Part shown: positions 1 to 10,480 of the stretch, piece after piece
How the letters are laid out: the number at the start of each line of letters is the position of its first letter
Numbering within the stretch: the first letter of the stretch is position 1
DNA from: Silene noctiflora
Taxonomy: Eukaryota; Streptophyta; Magnoliopsida; Caryophyllales; Caryophyllaceae
Direction: 5' to 3'
Length of the DNA stretch: 26,468 nt
Assembly: GCA_009801015.1 (NCBI GenBank)
Contig: VHZZ01001480.1
Span: 39,826 to 66,293, forward strand
The notes under the pieces: generated by a model
The model's database searches: none
The model's input: the letters and a program-made list of their open reading frames with translations, nothing else
Told to the model about the DNA's origin: nothing
Position numbers and translations under genes: made by a program

Positions 1-131
1 GACAAATGGACTAAATTAAATGTGAAAGATCAAATTACTCATCAAATGCAATACTAAAATAGAAAGGACAACAAATCATTGAGACACCCCAAAATAAAAA
101 ATGACAACAAATGACCGGGACGGAGGAAGTA
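1..131. mobile_element. Stowaway-type MITE, right part only (cut by window edge)
   Basis: The first 131 bases match the right two thirds of two other elements in this window (23713-23916 and 24191-24411): the same order of blocks (a GACAAATGGA-like start, an AAATAGAAAGGACAACAA-like block, GAGACACCCC, then ATGACCGGGACGGAGG) and an end in AGTA next to a TA. The TA target and the CTCCCTCC/GGAGG terminal repeats are typical of Tc1/Mariner-related Stowaway MITEs. It has no coding capacity. The left terminus lies outside the window. Confidence 0.75.
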
Positions 132-1663
132 GATAACTATTAACTGATACGGAAACTCGGAGATCGAGAGTTTTTTTTTTTTTTTTTAACTCTTGGATAA
201 TTATTATTGAACTACCTACTTAGGTCACGATCAAAGTAAAGAGGTTATTATAAGAAAACATGTAAAAGGATACGGAAAAGTGATATCGAGTCATCAGATT
301 AAACAATATTGTTTCAACGACGAACGTTATCATCTTCGCAATCGTGGAAGATACATAAAAAATCAGAATTCCCAGTTGTACAATTCAGATTCCTAATCTA
401 TTAGCAGGATTTATATACAAAAACTTAGAGTGCATGAACCGCGTAAAATGTTCAAAAAAGCTCACGTGAAATGTTGAAAAGCTCACGTAAAATAATGCAC
501 GTATCATTTTATGAACTCATAATCCCATATGAATTAAATCACGTTCATGTGATATACTCCGCCAAGCCTCACCGCTTAATGGGTTCCCTAGAGCCACCTA
601 TATCATTTTCCGTCTTATAAGAAATATCGTCTTACTGTTTCTGTTTCATTATCTTGTACTTTTAATTCGGATAGTTGGTTTTCTAGTAGTTTAAAGGATT
701 CCGGTACTTCGAAGTTTGTACTATAACTGATTTTCCTTTATTTTAATTTCGATTCATTGTTGTCAAAAAAAAATAAAAAATAAAGGTGACCATCAATCCC
801 ACAATCATATCATTTATCCAATTATTCAAACCCGAAAATACGACACAAATTTAACATACTCATTTATTTAAATAGTTATAATCTCGTTGGGTTAACTCAA
901 TAATCTTTCCGACCAAAAAAAAAAAAATTCAATCTAACCACTTGCTTAAAAAAAACAATCATTCAATATTTTTGGGTTAATGAACTGCTAAATAAATAAA
1001 ACATGTCGGAGCTGGTTATAAAAAAATTAAATGGGTAAAGACGAGACAAATTACATGATTTATGTAATAATGTCGCTTGGGTTTTCTCAGAGAGATGAAT
1101 CACTTAATGTCGTTGACACTAATATAAACACAATACAACCTAATCTGTTTGTAAGGTCTATTTTAAAAAAGAGCACGAGGCACAAAAGTTTCTCGTCTCC
1201 TTTGCATATTTTCGATCTTAGGTACTTTGTACAATTTCCGAGCTCTCACCATTTGTACAATGGTATAATTCTTGTTACGCACCTATCATGACGGTTTTCC
1301 GATTATGCCAAGAGGATAATACGGAGTACAACCGAGTCCGATTAGGCCACAACCTTCAAGGAGCGACGGATGCAAGTTCCACAATCCTAATTACGGAGTA
1401 GAACTGATATTAGCAAAACAATATACTCCGTATAAATAAGATGAAGGGAATGTAACACAATAAAGAATTCGAAGCCTTGTACATTTTCAATGTCTTACAA
1501 CTCCTAAATTCTAATTCCAAAACAAAACCCTAATAAGTGAGTACAAAATTTCAAATGGGGAGTCGATGAAATTTCAAAGAGGACTACAATCGTCTCACCA
1601 AAGCAAAACAGAATACAAAATTTGTTAGAAACCATAAATGTTATTCGAGCCTCAATGATAGTT
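132..1663. other. Gene-free flank downstream of TRM6, including its 3' UTR
   Basis: No gene is supported here. The part next to 1663 should carry the TRM6 3' UTR on the minus strand, but no clear distal poly(A) signal was identified. The stretch holds a 17-T tract (171-187), a short G-box direct repeat (446-490) and three copies of the 9-mer TACGGAGTA or its complement (1320-1328, 1392-1400, 1424-1432), which look like leftovers of Stowaway ends. The plus-strand open frame 1031-1291 has no recognisable domain and no supporting context. Confidence 0.5.
446..490 (+). repeat. Tandem direct repeat carrying a G-box
   Basis: Two adjacent units (446-468 and 469-490) share AAATGTT(C/G)AAAA..GCTCACGT. 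The first unit carries a perfect CACGTG G-box at 463-468; the second has CACGTA. No gene start is close enough to assign a regulatory role, so this is only a described repeat. Confidence 0.45.
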
Positions 1664-4600
1664 TTATTGGGAGTCTCCTTCACTTCCCCAAATCTTCGTT
1701 CCACAAAGGACATACCCGCCAAATGCACTCATCTGCATGCGTGGATGCGTTCTTGATGGGAGTACCTTCAACATTTTTTTTTACGTTGATTCAGTATTAT
1801 GCTTTTTAAGGCTATGGTACAAGTACTCGAAACTTTTATAATTGCAAATAACAAAATGGCAGAAGTTCCTTTTAGACTTCAAGTTTTACTGCACAAACCT
1901 GATATTCCCGAAGCCAAGGCTCAGAGATTTGCATCCCTATTGCCATTTTTTCTTTCTGTAGATTGTGCATGCACGTCGCAAGGGGCTGCATTAAGACGGA
2001 AACCACTTCAATTATCATTCAGTAGATGATACATTGCAAGAAAGTCAAGGAAACAAAGGTTGTACCAATACAATGTACAGAGCACATGCTTGAAAGGTGG
2101 AAACACTGCACACAACTTAAAAAGCAACAATATAAACTTGGAAAGCAAGAGACCTGAAGATATTGGTGATAAATTGCAAAAGAGGCCGAGCATGATAGAA
2201 GAGGCATTAGCTTTTGCATTATTGTCCACACATCAATCTCTGGCGCAGCAACTATAAGGCTGCATGGTTCCAAAAACATCCAACTATCAAAGTCGTATAA
2301 TTTCAAATCATGGTATGGCTCATCACACCAAATTGTGATGGAGTAAACAAGGTTTCGAAAGTACTGCGGCTTCATTTTGAGGCGACATAGCCTTATAGTG
2401 TGCCAATCAATATCAGGGCATTATGACCTATTTCAAGATAAAGTCTCAAACCGAGACTTGATACCATGCTTACAATTTAACCAAAAAAGACGTCATATTA
2501 GTACCTTGGAAAGCCCTTTTCTTTCCAGGAGTTAATAAGCTCTTCTGACGCTTTCTCTCCAGCTTGAACGGATTTACATGTTCTGTTATTATCTGCAGTC
2601 TTATTGTCAGCCGTGACCAATGATGTTCCTTTTTCCTCCGAAGTATTGTCTGCCTCCATGCTTTCTTGCTGGTTCATCTCACTTACCTGCAGCTCAAGAG
2701 TTAGATGTGTAGAAGTTACACAAATTATAACAAAAATGACAGGTACAATTGTACAAAGAAGCAAAATTTACCTGTTCTTGAACTTGTTCAGAACTGTCAT
2801 TTCTATCGGTGCATAAGTTGTTGAGACGACAACGAACAATCCTGAGGAAAAAAAAGTATATAGTGATCCGGCTACATATCTTAAGGCTACTAATGCCTTG
2901 ATGAAACACTGAACAAATGTGAACAATAGATGATAAAATTTCAAACAAGAGAGATGCAATCTGTTTTTCTTAATAAAATTTTAAAGATAGCCAATGATGA
3001 TACAGGGACAAACAAAAAAGAAAAAAAAAGCATAGATGGCAAACTAAAATTTCTAATCTATTTATGTGAGCTAAGACTCAACCATCATCAGGCATGTCTA
3101 GTAGATCAAGTCAAACTGTTACAAGCGATCTTAGGATTTGGATAAAGAGTATAAAAAATCAACAAACTATAAGCAATAAGTCAATGGCGTATAACAAGCC
3201 TATCATCCTAGACAGAGGTGTGGAGTGCTGATTCTTGACTGTAAAACAAAATTTGCCTTGAACCCGAGTCCCCTTTGGGAAATTTGAATTGCCAACCACT
3301 GAACCAAGACATAGAAGCTGATTCTTTGCTGCACTATAATATCTTATTATCTAACTACAGGGGTGCAGATATGCACCGCACTCTCTAAAATCAGGAATAA
3401 ATTACTGTGATACAAAATAAAAATCCCAGACTACGGAACACAAAGGTTCAAACAAGGGGAAAACAGAACTAATAAAATTACCGTTTGCATATGTCATCAT
3501 TGAAATTGAAGATCCTTACTATATCCATTGGATGTTGTTTGTCACCCAATATCAAATTGCAAACATTTCCTGTACCTGTCCAAAAGATTACTCTGGCATT
3601 AAAAATTATGGACAGAAGGGTAGAGCTACAAAAATAATTATATATGGTAAATACATGATTTCTTTACTTCATACAACTTCACATGCAGTGTGCCGATGTC
3701 TTAAGAATTACTTCAGGTAGCTAACAGTCATCCAGGCAGTATACGAGTCATAAGCAGACAAGATAGAAAAAAACCTCGCATAATCTATCATCTACGCAGA
3801 TGTAGCTTACTGGTCAAGTCACGAGGGTATTCATGACCAAGATTCAAATTCTATTAGCATCAAAACTGGCCGTGTGGTTGTGGGCGGCTCCTTTCACAAC
3901 ATATAAAAATATACATATCATCTCTACTACTTCAAAAGGCTTATAGAGTTATAGGGCATTCAAAAAGACCTTGTAGTTTCTTTTTTAAACTATGTCAAGC
4001 TTCCCAAACATCCCCCACAACCAAGTCTGATCGTTTTTGACTTTTTGCCAAATATGAATTACATTGAAGGAAGCTAGTCGTTGATGTATCAACGCAGATT
4101 TTTCAAGTTTGAACATCGTTGAAATTCACAGCTTTTTAATTTGTTTAAGGAGAACGCAAATATATTCTTGGACACGCAGATTATATGCAGAAATGCTCAT
4201 CCAATATAGATTTTGAAGAACATGGAGAAATGCGTGTCAAATACTCAAACTCAAAACTACCTCCCAAGCGTTCTGCCACAGCACCAGTAACAAGACCACC
4301 AACCATATCGACCAGCAGGACATCTGAGTGAGCTGTAATATTGGCCATCGAAAGTAGCAGGGATAGAGAGTCGCACCGCAGGTAGCTGTGATATTCACAG
4401 CAAGTTAATCAGAAGATATTACAGCTTTATATTGCATTACCAAACAATAGAAACAATCGCATAATAAGGTAAGAGAAGTAGGTCGCGGGAGCAACTACAC
4501 CAAAGCCTCAGTCATAAACTTTTTGAGTTGGCTAGCATAAACCTTTACAAGAAACTGTCGCTGGGATGAACTCAATGATGCAAAACGATAAAGGCATATA

Positions 4601-7600
4601 AACAAAGGGATGGAGAGGGAAACCGGCTAAAAAAAGAAATGCAACAAAAAGGAAAAGAGGATTAACAAAGTAGAAAACATAAAGGGATTAAGTGAGACAT
4701 AAAATAGCAAAGATCAATATTGGTGGGTAATAACTAATAGCACATAGTTTCTGGATGCCAGAGTACAAGATTAAATAAATTGGAATTGGCTACCTACAGC
4801 ATATTATCTATCAAGCCACAATATTCCATTTTTCCAAGGAGGCCAAAATCTCATTCTATGGTTCTTGATTACGATTGAATAAAGCAAAATGGCTCGCTAA
4901 ATTGAACGAGCTTTGTTTTATTGTGAGATAACAGTCCTTGATGCAATTCCTAACGCAGTTCCTTAAGTGGTTAAATGAGTAATTAACAACAATGAAAAGT
5001 TCCAAGTTCACATGCTAAGATGTTTTTATAACAAATATGTGGATGCTTCTACTAACAACTAACAAGCAAGACCTTTATTTAAATGATGTAAAACAGAAAG
5101 ACATGTTCTTAGCTTTTACAATCCTCAATCCTCAATCCTCAATCCTCAAGCCATAAGATAATCAAAACAAATGAGAAGAGGGGGGCAAAAAAGACTAATC
5201 CTAAGTTAAAAGTCAATCAACACAAGTAAAAACCGTTAAAATTCCCGTTCTGGTATATTATAGAGCTTCTTACGTCGCTTAAGAGTATTTTTGAGAACTG
5301 GATCCACTAAAAAATGAGAACAGATATGGCCAAATTAGGACAGGCATAAATGTTCATTAGATCATCGCTAGTAGAGGAAACTGAAGAGTAACTACACATT
5401 AATGGGATATAGCAACCAATCAATAGAACTCGTCGAGACATTAATATTATTTATAAATATCTAGATTAGAAGACATTACCCAATTTTTGTAGGATTTTTC
5501 TTGAAGTATGTGTCGCTTATACTGAAAGCATGAATGGGAATAAAATCAGATCTTGTAAGACTTAACAGTAACATACATCAAGTATTGCAAAAACAACAAA
5601 CAAAACTTTGAATTCCAACCTTCGAACAAAAGGGCGCCTGACCAGTACCCTTGGAGCATATTTCTTTTGCTTACGAAGCCTATACTTTTCCTGCAATGAC
5701 CACATAATTAGCATACATTCCTTGGTAAAGTAAAAGCACTTTGTTTCATAAATGACACTTGTGAAAAACCTGTGAGAAAGATGTCTTGTTTTCGAATGTT
5801 GCACTATTAGCAATTAAAGCTTCAACTATTTGATCACCTGTTGCACCCTGTCTGCAACAAATAGCATGTTATAATCATTTCAGCAAAATCGCCATTCACT
5901 AACGGACTCTTAGAAATCAGAAGTCACAAAATTAAAGATCAATATCATGTTTTTCCGCGCTAAGTCTGAAATTTCAACTTCATGAAAAGTGAGTCTGTAG
6001 GATACGAATGGCTTGCTTGGATAGACACAGATATTTAAGTGAGGGTGCTTGGTGGGGAAAGAACTATACTCCCATTTGGAGTTAGCGCAATACGCATTAT
6101 CCTAAGGAAGGTGGGTAACTTACTATGACCCTCATTTGAGAGAACTATTACCCCATCTGCTTCCTCGCTACAGTCCACCATCCCCTACCTATTGCAACCT
6201 TTTTCTTTACTCCATTAACTCAACTCCATTACTCCCTTAATGGAATACCCTCATCCAAGAAATCCTTAAGAAGTAATAGCCGTCCAATAGTCACCTTTTT
6301 CATAACAGAAAAGAGCTTTGAATTAAGCAAAAATGTGAAGCTGCCTTACTTTCGCAACTCATCGATATCTTCACCGGTTAGGCTTTGAGCAGTATTGTTA
6401 TCAACTAATGCTCTGTTATCTCTAAGTTCCTCACTGGCCACTTTTTCGTCCTCCTGTACAGTATTGCCTAAAAGTAAACAAAAAAAACATATGAGATTGT
6501 CGAAATTTAAGCATACTTCATCACTGGGACTTGGGTAATACCAAATAATTACTCAAGTTAAAAGACTTCATACCATGTGAATAATAAAAAGGTAATGCAA
6601 TTTTTCCAAGAAAAAAAAAAATACTGATATAGTAAAGCATCTTAAAACTCATTTGCAACTTGTTTAGAGAAGGGCCGCTCCTGCATATATCTTTATAACC
6701 TTATGTTTTTTTTAATATCCAATTTGTAGGTGCTGCTACAATGGATAGACCAAGTTAAGTAAAGAATTTTCAATGCAAAGCTCAATTTCATTCCCATTGG
6801 CACATATTTCATAATTCCTTTTACTATCTTGTACCAAAGCAGCCGTTAAAGGTAGCATACACTCACAATATGCAATGATAAGGCCATCTTATCACCAAGT
6901 TTGTGTGACTTTACCTGTAGCATATACTCATATGTAACAGAAACAATGATTCATAATCAAGCATTCAAAATTACAACAAAAACCAACAAAATGAAGAAAA
7001 AAAAACATACTTTCGTCATCTGTTGGAAGAACAGGAGACAAAAACATGCCATCTTTGCCGCTTTCGACACTAAACAAGGACCCAAAAGGGCAGCCGATAA
7101 TGGGTTGAAGAGAACAGTCCTTCTTTCCAACCTTCAATGTCCTACAAATTCAATTAAAATTAAAGCCTAGCATAGAATACGAACTATAGACCCACTAAAA
7201 CTAATGTCCTATGTCCTACAAGTTAATATAAGTCAAAGCTTAGCATTAGAATAAAATAATACACAGAATAAATAAAACCCATTAAACTTACATCCTACAA
7301 AATGCATATAAAATTAAAGCTTTCCATAGAGAACTATGCACCACCAACAACATCAACATCACCCAAGTGCCTCAATGGGGGTTAAGGTGGGGTGTTGGAT
7401 GTACGAAGTCGTATCACTGCGTTAGCAACAAAAAGAAGTTGTTTCTAATAAGAAACTAAGAACAGCACCCACTAAAATTAACTTTTCTACAAGTTCATAT
7501 ATAAGATTAAACCCTAGCATAGAAAGAAAATTAAGTTGATCATATCCTTCAATGAACTGTACAAGCACGTCCTCTATCATCCCCACCGCGCTTACAGCTC

Positions 7601-8569
7601 TACACCCCAACCCAACTTCCTCTGGCCCAGATTTTACCCCAAGCTTCCTCTCTCGATGGCCGGGACGTAAACAACCTCGGTAAGCAGACCGTGAAAGCAT
7701 GGGGGACGGTATCCCCTTTTAACTGATAAAAAGAATCTCTCTTTTATCCCTCCTGACCAAACTGGAAGTAAAATTAAGTGAACTACTGAAGCTACCAGTG
7801 TGATTAATCAGACAAGTACCAAGGGCTTCCAGTCATATATACAACCAAAATAATATCCCATTAAAATTAATCTCCTATTAGTTCACATAAATCTGAACCC
7901 TACCCATCAATTAAGAACTATACACCCAGTTGAATCAATGTCCTACAAGCTCGTACCATATTTATATTACCCCGACACTTCACTTTGGTTTCGTGTCACC
8001 CAACACCTCCATACTTCACATTAGACCAAAAAGTTCAAAACTTGGCACAAATAAGCATACCCAACACCGTATATACAACCCAAATAATATCCCATTTACA
8101 TTAATCTCCTACAAGCTCATATAAAATTCAACCCTACCCATAGATTAAGAACTATACACCCATTAAAATCAATGTCCTACAAGTTCATATACGATATCTA
8201 ATATCTATGCTACTCCGACATTTCACTTCACTTTTGATTGTGTGCCACCCACCAGACACTTCCATACTTCACATTAGACCAAAAAGTTCAAAACTTGGCA
8301 CAAACTAACCGTACCCAATACTCCCAACACCATATCGTATCCGATACTTACGAGATTAAGCCCTACCATCATAGAATAACAACAATATACAAACCAAACA
8401 ATTACACAATTAAAATCAACAAGAAAATAAAAAATGAAAACATAAATAAAAAGACATACGCAGCAGGTGAAAGGCGAGCAAAAACAAGTCTTTCACCATC
8501 ATTAATGTCAAGCAAAACACTGCAACCTTCCCATGTTATTCTGCTGCTTTGATTTATACCCTTTGGCAT
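1664..8569 (-). CDS. TRM6: tRNA (adenine(58)-N(1))-methyltransferase non-catalytic subunit TRM6 (13 exons)
   Basis: Exons on the minus strand: 8460-8569, 7011-7141, 6350-6467, 5770-5851, 5620-5690, 5480-5521, 4261-4385, 3482-3575, 2772-2841, 2505-2686, 2154-2259, 1899-1985, 1664-1765. All introns are GT-AG and the join stays in frame for 439 residues, close to the usual plant length. TRM6 (Gcd10) pairs with catalytic TRM61 in the nucleus to make m1A58 in the T-loop of tRNAs. Seen motifs: N-terminal WEGCSVLLDINDGERLVFAR (13-32), LQPIIGCPFGSLF (48-60), QKKYAPRVLVRRPF (155-168), YFKKNPTKIGYLR (176-188), a VDMVGG core (210-215), IFNFNDDICKR (248-258), LIVAAPE (343-349), FAIYHQYLQ (369-377) and LPSRTHPRMQMSAFGGYVL (408-426). 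Residues 81-119 and 259-341 are acidic, poorly conserved spacers. The start fits the family N-terminus and follows a probable leader intron. The AATAAA at 1663-1668 overlaps the stop codon. Family assignment is firm; exon 13 has a weak polypyrimidine tract. Confidence 0.93.
3200..3316 (-). mobile_element. tRNA-derived SINE-like sequence in TRM6 intron 8
   Basis: On the minus strand an A-box-like TTGGTTCAGTGGTTGG (3292-3307) is followed about 30 bases later by a B-box-like GGGTTCAAGGC (3255-3265), the internal RNA polymerase III promoter layout of plant SINEs. It lies in TRM6 intron 8 in the same orientation as the gene. Both ends are approximate: no clear 3' tail or target-site duplication was found. 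Confidence 0.5.
3796..3900 (+). mobile_element. tRNA-derived SINE-like sequence in TRM6 intron 7
   Basis: The plus strand has TGTAGCTTACTGGTCAAG (3801-3818), resembling an A-box, and GATTCAAATTC (3841-3851), resembling a B-box (consensus GGTTCRANNCC), about 40 bases apart. This is the internal promoter layout of tRNA-type SINEs. It is antisense to TRM6. The 3' end was not defined and no poly(A) or T tail is obvious, so it may be truncated. Confidence 0.45.
5120..5149 (+). repeat. (AATCCTC)4 heptanucleotide microsatellite
   Basis: Four perfect tandem copies of AATCCTC, plus two more bases of the next copy, lie in TRM6 intron 6. It is likely length-polymorphic. Confidence 0.9.
6016..6259. mobile_element. 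Possible MITE in TRM6 intron 3
   Basis: A 244-bp block begins CTTGGAT and ends ATCCAAG. The inner edge of the right end (CCCTCATCCAAG) resembles the complement of a GTGAGGG block near the left end. The block is much less AT-rich than the rest of the intron (runs such as CTCCATTACTCCC and GGAAGGTGGGTAAC). Terminal repeats are short and the target duplication is unclear, so this is a candidate only. Confidence 0.35.
7139..7330. repeat. Degenerate tandem repeats at the TRM6 exon 2 / intron 1 boundary
   Basis: Starting inside exon 2 and running into intron 1, units of about 75-80 bases recur with the core (A/T)TCCTACAA, then ATAAAATTAAAGC, then a CATAGAA-like block. Copies begin near 7139, 7213 and 7291. 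On the gene strand each core reads TTGTAGGA, the same as the real 3' splice site of exon 2. The repeat continues in a looser form near 7476 and in the larger duplication at 7836-8333. Confidence 0.7.
7836..8333. repeat. 234/264-bp tandem duplication in TRM6 intron 1
   Basis: Unit A (7836-8069) and unit B (8070-8333) share, in order: TATATACAACC, AATAATATCCCATT, TTAATCTCCTA, CAACCCTACCCAT or a close variant, AAGAACTATACACCCA, TCAATGTCCTACAAG, a CCGACA(C/T)TTCACTT block, CCATACTTCACATTAGACC and AAAAAGTTCAAAACTTGGC. Unit B is about 30 bases longer. The duplication lies wholly in intron 1 (7142-8459), the longest intron of the gene, and accounts for over a third of it. Confidence 0.85.
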
Positions 8570-8794
8570 TTCTTATACCTATAATTAAAAACAAACAAAA
8601 AAACAGACAAATATTAGATAAATTAATTAATTTGCATTGATGAATTAGATGAAGTACAATAATTGTCAAGATTAAGGATTTTAACCTTAATTAATTAAAC
8701 TGATTCAAGTGAAGTGAAGCGAAACTTGGTTTTTTCAGTTTGGTTTTGAAGAGAGGAGAAAGAGGTTTGAAGAGGTTTGTGTTGGGTTTGTGAC
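8570..8794 (-). promoter_or_regulatory. Probable TRM6 5' leader with a leader intron
   Basis: On the gene strand a T-rich tract ends in AATTATAG just 9 bases before the start codon (acceptor with the exon resuming at 8578), and AAG/GTTAAA at 8686/8685 can serve as donor. This suggests a 107-bp leader intron (8579-8685). Further upstream the gene strand is rich in C and T (CTCTTTCTCCTCTCTTC near 8750-8766), as plant leaders often are. No convincing TATA box was located. The splice proposal is inference from the sequence alone. Confidence 0.4.
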
Positions 8795-8905
8795 TAGGGG
8801 TGAAAATAAGCCGAGTAAGAATTGCTCGACTTGTGCTTATAAAATAAAACTCGAGTTTTAATTGATCTTGAGCTTATTAATATGCTTGAATTAGACTTGA
8901 GCCTA
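8795..8905. mobile_element. Possible hAT-like terminal fragment
   Basis: TAGGGGTGAAAATAAGCCGAG followed by CTCGACTTG and ACTCGAGTTTTA matches the general look of plant non-autonomous elements that begin TAGGGGTG(T)AAA with GAGC/CTCG motifs. No matching inverted terminus was found nearby. The fragment sits directly upstream of the presumed TRM6 leader. Family assignment is uncertain. Confidence 0.3.
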
Positions 8906-9058
8906 AATATAATTTTTTAATTATCTTTTTTTGTTTTTTAATATTTTTTATAGCATGATTTGAAGGTGGGCAAATCAATTTAAACGTTTGATGTAGTGAT
9001 ACCGAGATACAATCATCATAAACTATATTTATAAAATTAGATTGAGATATTGTTTTAG

Positions 9059-9772
9059 GGTGGTGCTCATCCATGGACCAGTTTTACTTTTTCATGGACA
9101 TAAATGACCATTATACCCTTGTCATTTTTACCCCTTATTTTCCATTCCTGAGCAACTACCTTATGTTTTCTCTTCCTAAACCCGTGGTTCACTTTTTTTC
9201 TATCTCGAACAAGATCAAAAGCCATTGATTATGTCAGATTCAAGGTAAGTATCTGCATCGATTGCCAATTGACTGAAGTTGACATTAATTATGAAAAGGA
9301 CAGAGTCAATAACTGAAATATTGAGAATTAAGAATCAAATTGAGGGACAAAAAAGCGAAATTAGGATAAAAATTAACATGTAACCAAATTGACATCCATG
9401 GAGCCATGCNACAATGATTGAAAATTACTGATGCTAGAGTGGGCTAANGCAAATGTAACAAATCAATTNAAATGGAAGNGAGTATTTTTCATTGACAATA
9501 TTTTCTTCAATCCCTAATTTCATTAATCTAAATCAATTTTTAATCTCCATAATTTCATATAGGATAGTTAATAAANTTAATATATTAGAATAATTATTTG
9601 ATCGACATGAGAATCATCGTCCATAATTGAGTAATTTGACGGATTTATNAATTTTGTGGGGGAAGAGAAGAATTAGAGAGTTTTTTTTGGGGGGAATGCG
9701 AAGGGCAAGGTATGGAAAAATAATGACAAAAAGTCCATGAAAGAGTAATGTTTGTCGTGAATGAGCAACTAC
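9059..9772. mobile_element. Degenerate terminal-inverted-repeat element, about 714 bp
   Basis: The left end GGTGGTGCTCATCCATGGAC pairs with the complement of the right end (GTAGTTGCTCATTCA...), and similarity continues for about 60 bases with TTACT(T/C)TTTCATGGAC and a TCATTAT/CCATTATA block. A further copy of the terminal motif, TGAGCAACTAC, lies internally at 9149-9159, so the left 100 bases may be a nested smaller element. There is no coding capacity. Six isolated ambiguous bases (9410, 9448, 9469, 9479, 9576, 9649) fall inside. The target duplication is not clear. Confidence 0.5.
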
Positions 9773-9914
9773 GTTGTTTTGTTTTATCACACAAGTTCGA
9801 ATCTTTCGCGACCATTTTTTAGCTGAGCCAACGTTAACAAAAAAATCTGAAAGTTGTCTCCGATACCTTGAAAAAGAAAGCCTCAATGGTCGATAAGCAA
9901 TAGTTTGACCTAAC

Positions 9915-10022
9915 CAGTGGCGAAGCCAATTGGTAGCAAAGGGTAGCAGCACCCAAAAAAATCAATGAATAAGACGATTTTTTGCTACCCCAGATACAAG
10001 TGACTTCAGGAAATCGAGTTTG
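9915..10022 (+). mobile_element. hAT/Tip100-like terminal fragment
   Basis: CAGTGGCGAAGCCAATTGG matches the CAGTGGCGGAGCCAG-like start typical of plant Tip100-type hAT elements. It is followed by TAGCAAAGGGTAGCAGCACCC and TTTTTTGCTACCCC. No opposite end was found, so this is a solo end or decayed copy. The right boundary is arbitrary. Confidence 0.4.
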
Positions 10023-10120
10023 ACTCAATCAAAAGGCATTTTTTATGTGTAAATTAATTTTGTTTAATGGAGAGCTTGTTTGCTTTTGATTTTCTTTTTC
10101 AAATTTGATTTATTTACAGA

Positions 10121-10480
10121 GACTTTTGGGATCATACAAGTGCCGGAAATTTTAATAGAGCAGCCAACCCGGGTCATGGATTTGTATGTCCAGGAGTGAA
10201 AGGGAAACTTGACATTGATTAAGCGCAATTACAATGATGCAATTAAGACTTGCAGTGTTTGGCTTATGAAAGAAGATGGGGTTGCAAAATCTTGGACGAA
10301 GATGTTTGATTTCGATATTGCAAAGTTACTTCCATATGCCATGCCAAGGGGTTTCGGTTTTAGAAAGAATGGAGAAGTTATCATGGTGAATGGTGGTTAT
10401 AATAATATGTCCTTTGACAGAAACGAGAATGTCGTCACTTCAACTGATGTAGTAACACACGATGACACGGCATTTTGATG
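10121..10480 (+). pseudogene. F-box protein relic (C-terminal F-box-associated domain)
   Basis: From 10209 to 10478 the plus strand reads LTLIKRNYNDA..., then SVWLMKEDGVAKSWTKMF, then GFGFRKNGEVIMVNGG. This is the pattern of the F-box-associated (FBA) domain, where a 'VWVMKEYGVKESWTKLF'-like block precedes a 'NGEVLL'-like block. F-box proteins are substrate receptors of SCF ubiquitin ligases; the FBA domain lies C-terminal to the F-box. There is no F-box here. Just upstream, GGATTTGTATGTCCAGGAG codes in another frame and reaches a stop at 10219-10221; one extra A in GGGAAACTT (10202-10210) would account for the shift. A TTTATTTACAG acceptor-like site precedes this at 10110-10120. The open frame ends in tandem stops at 10479. 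I read it as a dead fragment, not an expressed gene. Confidence 0.65.

Noticed and set aside
5230..5325. Coding-looking minus-strand stretch in TRM6 intron 6 (DPVLKNTLKRRKKLYNIPE...) behind an acceptor-like TTTTTTAG
   Set aside because: It is only about 30 codons, has no matching donor, does not join exon 6 in frame, and the TRM6 family has no such segment; exon 6 joins 4385 directly.
9785..9805. B-box-like AAGTTCGAATCTTTCGCG suggesting a tRNA or SINE
   Set aside because: No A-box or tRNA arms were found at a suitable distance on either strand.
9614..10028. Minus-strand open frames of 112 and 64 codons
   Set aside because: They run through transposon-end sequence and an N; no recognisable domain and no start context.
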